Origin: Streptomyces cyaneofuscatus
GTDB taxonomy: Bacteria > Actinomycetota > Actinomycetes > Streptomycetales > Streptomycetaceae
NCBI RefSeq assembly: GCF_000718135.1
Contig: NZ_JOEM01000007.1
Coordinates: forward strand, 310,001-374,000
Length of the DNA stretch: 64,000 nucleotides
Direction of reading: 5' to 3'
The translations under genes and the position numbers were made by a program. The notes beneath the pieces are model-generated. The model ran no database searches, was not told the origin of the DNA, and worked only from the letters and a program-made list of their open reading frames with translations. Positions 61,093 through 64,000 of the stretch are shown piece after piece (position 1 is the first letter of the stretch; each line of letters opens with the position of its first letter).

Positions 61093-62211
61093 TTGACCGC
61101 TATCGACCCCACCGCCCACCTGACCGCGGAACAGATCGAGCAGCTGGGCCGCGAGCTGGATGCGATCCGCGACGAGGTGATCGCCGACCGCGGTGAGAAG
61201 GACGCCGCCTACATCCGTAAAGTCATCTCGGTGCAGCGCAAGCTCGAACTGGTCAGCAGGGGCGTGCTGCTGTTCTCGATCTTCCCGCCCGCGTGGGTGC
61301 TCGGCACCGCCGGGCTGTCCGTGGCGAAGATCATGGACAACATGGAGATCGGGCACAACGTCCTGCACGGCCAGTGGGACTGGATGCGGGACCCGAAGAT
61401 CCACTCCACCACCTGGGAGTGGGATCACGTCTCGCCGTCCGATCAGTGGAAGCACTCGCACAACGAGCTGCACCACACGTACACCAACGTGATCGGCAAG
61501 GACAACGACCTCGGCTACGGCATCATGCGCGTCGACGAGGACCAGAAGTGGCACCCCTTCCACCTCGGCCAGCCGCTGTGGAACTTCCTCAACGCCTGCT
61601 TCTTCGAGTACGGCATCGCCGCGTACGACCTGGAGCTCGGCAAGAACCTCCACAAGCGCCGCCGCAAGAACCCGGAGTTCCGCGCGCGGGCCAAGGCGGT
61701 GGGCCGCAAGATCCGCAAGCAGGTGCTCAAGGACTACGTGATCCACCCGCTGCTGTCGGGCCCGTCGTTCCTCACCACACTCGCCGCCACGTTCACCGCG
61801 AACCTGGTCCGTAACCTCTGGACCCACTCGGTGATCATGTGCGGGCACTTCCCCGAGGGCGTACAGGTCTTCGAGCGCCGGTCGATCAGGGGCGAGACGC
61901 GCGGCCAGTGGTACCTGCGCCAGATGATGGGCTCGGCGAACATCAGCGGCAGCAAGGCCATGCACTTCATGACCGGCAACCTCTCGCATCAGATCGAGCA
62001 CCACCTCTTCCCGGACCTGCCGAGCAACCGGTACGCCGAAGTCGCGGTGAAGGTGCGCGCGCTGTTCGAGAAGTACGAGCTGGAGTACGTCACCGGCCCG
62101 CTGCCCAAGCAGGTGTTCTCCGCGTGGCACAAGGTCTTCCGGCTCTCGCTGCCGAACCGGAAGCCCAAGGCCGGAACACCTGATCACGAGCGGGAACTGG
62201 TCACCGCCTGA
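61093..62211 (+). CDS. Membrane acyl-CoA/fatty acid desaturase
   Basis: A 372-aa integral di-iron desaturase that introduces a double bond in acyl chains. The three histidine boxes are present: GHNVLHGQW, HSHNELHHTY and NLSHQIEHHLF. Hydrophobic segments at about 55-75 and 215-240 anchor it in the membrane. It starts with TTG at 61093, with TAGGAA 5-10 nt upstream; the next in-frame ATG would remove part of the first membrane segment. The neighbouring reductase supplies electrons. Confidence 0.93.
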   Translation: MTAIDPTAHLTAEQIEQLGRELDAIRDEVIADRGEKDAAYIRKVISVQRKLELVSRGVLLFSIFPPAWVLGTAGLSVAKIMDNMEIGHNVLHGQWDWMRDPKIHSTTWEWDHVSPSDQWKHSHNELHHTYTNVIGKDNDLGYGIMRVDEDQKWHPFHLGQPLWNFLNACFFEYGIAAYDLELGKNLHKRRRKNPEFRARAKAVGRKIRKQVLKDYVIHPLLSGPSFLTTLAATFTANLVRNLWTHSVIMCGHFPEGVQVFERRSIRGETRGQWYLRQMMGSANISGSKAMHFMTGNLSHQIEHHLFPDLPSNRYAEVAVKVRALFEKYELEYVTGPLPKQVFSAWHKVFRLSLPNRKPKAGTPDHERELVTA

Positions 62212-62227
62212 CTCCGGAGACGAAAAC

Positions 62228-62265
62228 TCGCCCGAAGCCGGCCACCCCGAGGCCGGTTCGGGCGA
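62228..62265 (+). terminator. Terminator of the desaturase operon
   Basis: TCGCCCGAAGCCGGCC-N7-GGCCGGTTCGGGCGA forms a 15-16-bp stem with one G-T pair, 16 nt after the desaturase stop. Confidence 0.8.
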
Positions 62266-62298
62266 CAACTCCAGCTCAGCGCACCCTTCCTCGCGCCT

Positions 62299-62460
62299 TC
62301 AGCGGCACCGCAGGCAGCACCGGGCCGGAATCGGAGGGCCGTCGTAGCCCTTCACCTCACCGGACCTGGTCCCGTTCATCCAGTCGTGGCGGACCTGCGC
62401 GATGTCCTCCCGGGACCATCCGGTCCAGTTCCGGAACACAACATCGGTATACCGTTTCAC
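62299..62460 (-). CDS. Small hypothetical protein of 53 aa
   Basis: A GTG-started frame of 53 codons with a plausible soluble composition: a Trp-rich start (FRNWTGWSREDIAQVRHDW) and a Cys-rich end (ARCCLRCR). It starts 6 nt after the stop of the membrane-protein fragment, in the same direction. I recognise no family. The CCLRC ending could be a metal site. Codon third positions are moderately GC-rich. It may be a real small gene or the tail of a decayed one. Confidence 0.4.
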   Translation of the reverse strand: MKRYTDVVFRNWTGWSREDIAQVRHDWMNGTRSGEVKGYDGPPIPARCCLRCR

Positions 62461-62466
62461 CCCAGC

Positions 62467-63105
62467 TCAGGGGCTTGATCGACCATCCGGGGTCAGCAAT
62501 AGGTCAGCAAGACGCCCGGGAGTCGACAACATGGCCACCATCAACCTCGTCCGCGGCATGGCAGCCATCAGACGCTGGGACACCTCGATGTCCGCCCAGC
62601 GGACAGCCACGATGACAGCCCTGATCGCGCAGGCCACCGCTATCGCGCCCAGGCCAACAGCCGCCATCCACAGTCCTGTTGCGTAGGGGCGCCGGGACAT
62701 TCGGGCGTAGGTGCGGGTCCACCTGGCGGCGAGGCCCAGGACGTACGTCAGGTAACACCCGGCTCCGCCGTAGAAGACAGCGATCTGTGGAACCGTCATG
62801 TCCGCGGTGCTGAAACTGCCGGCGAAGACCTCGTGCGGCACCGATACGGCAGCCAGGGTGATGACCACCACGACGGCCACGACGGCGACCGCCTCCTTGT
62901 TCGCCCTGCGACGGCTCGCCTCCTCGTCAGCGGCGGAGTAGAGGTAGAAGCACATCAGGAAGTACATCGCGACGAGCAGCAGCACGTTCTGGACCAACTT
63001 CGCCGCCCCGTGCCCCGCAACCGTGTCAACGCCGGTCGCGCCTCCCGGCATAGCGATGGGATAGGAAAGCGTGACGCAGAGAAGGCAGAGAGTCACCGAT
63101 CGCAA
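62467..63105 (-). pseudogene. Multi-TM membrane protein, N-terminally truncated
   Basis: About 212 codons encode five or six membrane helices (VQNVLLLVAMYFLMCFYLYS, AVVVVITLAAVSVPHEVFAG, IAVFYGGAGCYLTYVLGLAA, LWMAAVGLGAIAVACAIRAV). The pattern resembles the membrane half of the actinobacterial MAB_1171c-like family. The same frame continues upstream of the first possible start (TTG 63105) as GGALAWKLYKLWRTPHDAPL, which looks like the preceding part of the same family. The true start and first helix have therefore been lost at about 63155, where an acetyltransferase fragment takes over. The C-terminus also seems short. Confidence 0.55.
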
Positions 63106-63446
63106 AGGCGCGTCGTGGGGGGTTCGCCACAGCTTGTAGAGCTTCCAGGCAAGGGCCCCACCCCTGCGCGGGCGGCGAGATGGAGCTGCTCCAAGCCCAT
63201 CTCCTTTCGAGCAAGGGTGCGGACCTCGCGCATCAACTGCATGCCGAGTCCGCGGCCGCGTACCGCAGGGCGGGTCTGCACGTGGTGCACGGTCCCCCAG
63301 TGCCGTACGAGTTCGAACGGATCGCGGCGCACGTTCAGCCAGCCCGCCAGCTCCCCCTCGACGTGAACGGCGAGCAGCCGGCTCGTCTCCGGCGCCAGGG
63401 CCGCGATGATCGCCTCGACGGCCGACGCCGTCTGCGCGAGGTCCAC
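63093..63446 (-). pseudogene. GNAT acetyltransferase fragment
   Basis: The frame contains the central GNAT core: LLAVHVEGELAGWLNV, then VHHVQTRPAVRGRGLGMQLM, the acetyl-CoA-binding Q/RxxGxG/A loop, and a following helix ending LEQLHLAARAG. After that the sequence should continue with the C-terminal strands but instead becomes unrelated and stops. The other frame there carries the membrane-protein sequence. No convincing start exists: only a GTG at 63446 without ribosome site, and the frame reads on upstream as FPFPPV before a stop. It is probably a remnant truncated at both ends. Confidence 0.6.
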
Positions 63447-64000
63447 GGGAGGGAACGGAAAACCTGCGGCGCCCCCGGCGTTGGTCGCCTCAACCCGAGA
63501 GATCTTGGCACGCCCGCCGCTTCACACGCCAGGCCCTTGGCCGGGGTCCGGTTCCGTTGTGGTGGGACACGGTGGCCGGACCGGACCGGCCAACGGTCCG
63601 CGTTCACCAGGCTGATGGAAGACGTCACAACAACCCCCACGCCCAGAAGCGTTCGCCGTTCACACTCGAATGAGACGAACCTGCCGGTCACCAGGGTTCA
63701 GCGAGAACGCTCAATCTTCAGTGCGACAGGACGCCAGGTCACGGGGAGGGGGGAAGGGAAAGATGCCACGCAAGCCATTAGGCCGCTTGTTCGATTCTTG
63801 CGACAAGCGTGCCTGCCCGAACACGGCGATTCGATGACTTCGCGTCCTGTGCCATCGGAGATGAGCCCGCGCCAATGCACTCCGAGTGAACGTGCGTCCG
63901 TGTCACCGAAGATTGATTGCGCTGGTCAGATGGCCGGGGGGGGTCGGCCTGTTGTCGAGGATGGACCCGTGCCCGCGCCGGGAAGGCGTGGCGGAGGTTC
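63447..64000. other. Region without recognisable genes
   Basis: Open frames here are short with poor codon bias. Composition is less GC-rich near 63620-63900, and an inverted repeat CGCTTGT-N12-ACAAGCG lies at 63784-63809. A run of ten G occurs near 63930. I see no gene, tRNA or repeat element I can name. Confidence 0.5.

Noticed and set aside
60030..62211. Desaturase pair as tailoring enzymes of the NRPS product
   Set aside because: It is 34 kb away with its own PucR regulator, and the reductase/desaturase pairing is the usual housekeeping lipid system.
63784..63809. tRNA or attachment site near the right edge
   Set aside because: Only a 7-bp inverted repeat is present; no cloverleaf could be drawn and no direct repeat partner was found in the window.

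Overview
The window is high-GC (about 72%), gene-dense actinobacterial DNA with strong codon bias. Secreted subtilisin inhibitor, copper chitin oxidase with a DasR-type operator, iron box, PucR/Rrf2/TetR regulators and many GTG/TTG or leaderless starts all point to a Streptomyces chromosome. No rRNA, tRNA, CRISPR array or intact insertion sequence was recognised.

Layout. (1) 1-6.3 kb: the end of a DHA2-type exporter, an SSI protease inhibitor, and an iron-box-controlled ferric-siderophore ABC uptake operon with a fused double permease. (2) 6.9-26.0 kb: a three-gene assembly line, type II thioesterase plus two giant NRPSs of 3439 and 2674 aa. The domain order is [keto-acid A-KR-T]-[C-A-T-E]-C / [keto-acid A-KR-T]-[C-A-T]-TE, and both amino-acid A domains carry a valine-like pocket code. 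This is the architecture of valinomycin synthetase Vlm1/Vlm2, which makes a K+ ionophore from three copies of D-hydroxyisovalerate-D-Val-L-lactate-L-Val. (3) 26.1-30.5 kb: a transposase-derived double-HTH protein without a catalytic domain; a deletion scar that removed the 5' ends of a divergent alpha-L-rhamnosidase/LacI pair; an MFS/NTF2-like gene pair. (4) 30.6-44.9 kb: a secreted adenosine deaminase; then a long minus-strand operon (peptide-type ABC importer, LLM flavin monooxygenase, FAD monooxygenase, hydrolase, FMN reductase). That operon is preceded by a leaderless 24-codon leader peptide ending in Ala-Leu-Cys-Arg and a palindromic operator. An Rrf2 regulator, a DsbA-like protein and a cupin lie upstream. 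This looks like a cysteine-responsive organosulfur scavenging system. (5) 44.9-48.6 kb: a frameshifted SDR with its TetR regulator and twin operators, an FsmR-like MFS and an AraC regulator. (6) 48.7-58.7 kb: secreted tripeptidyl aminopeptidase, a two-component system with GerMN lipoprotein, a large subtilisin, an AA10 LPMO and a Ca-binding repeat protein. (7) 58.8-64 kb: a PucR regulator divergent from a ferredoxin-reductase/acyl-CoA desaturase pair, then decayed fragments of a membrane protein and an acetyltransferase.

The best-supported discoveries are the valinomycin-type synthetase, including its split pseudo-A segments and the junction between the two proteins, and the leader-peptide/Rrf2-like control of the sulfur operon. 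Secondary points are the rhamnosidase/LacI deletion scar and the domesticated transposase DNA-binding protein next to the NRPS genes. All assignments were made by reading the sequence; no database search was run.
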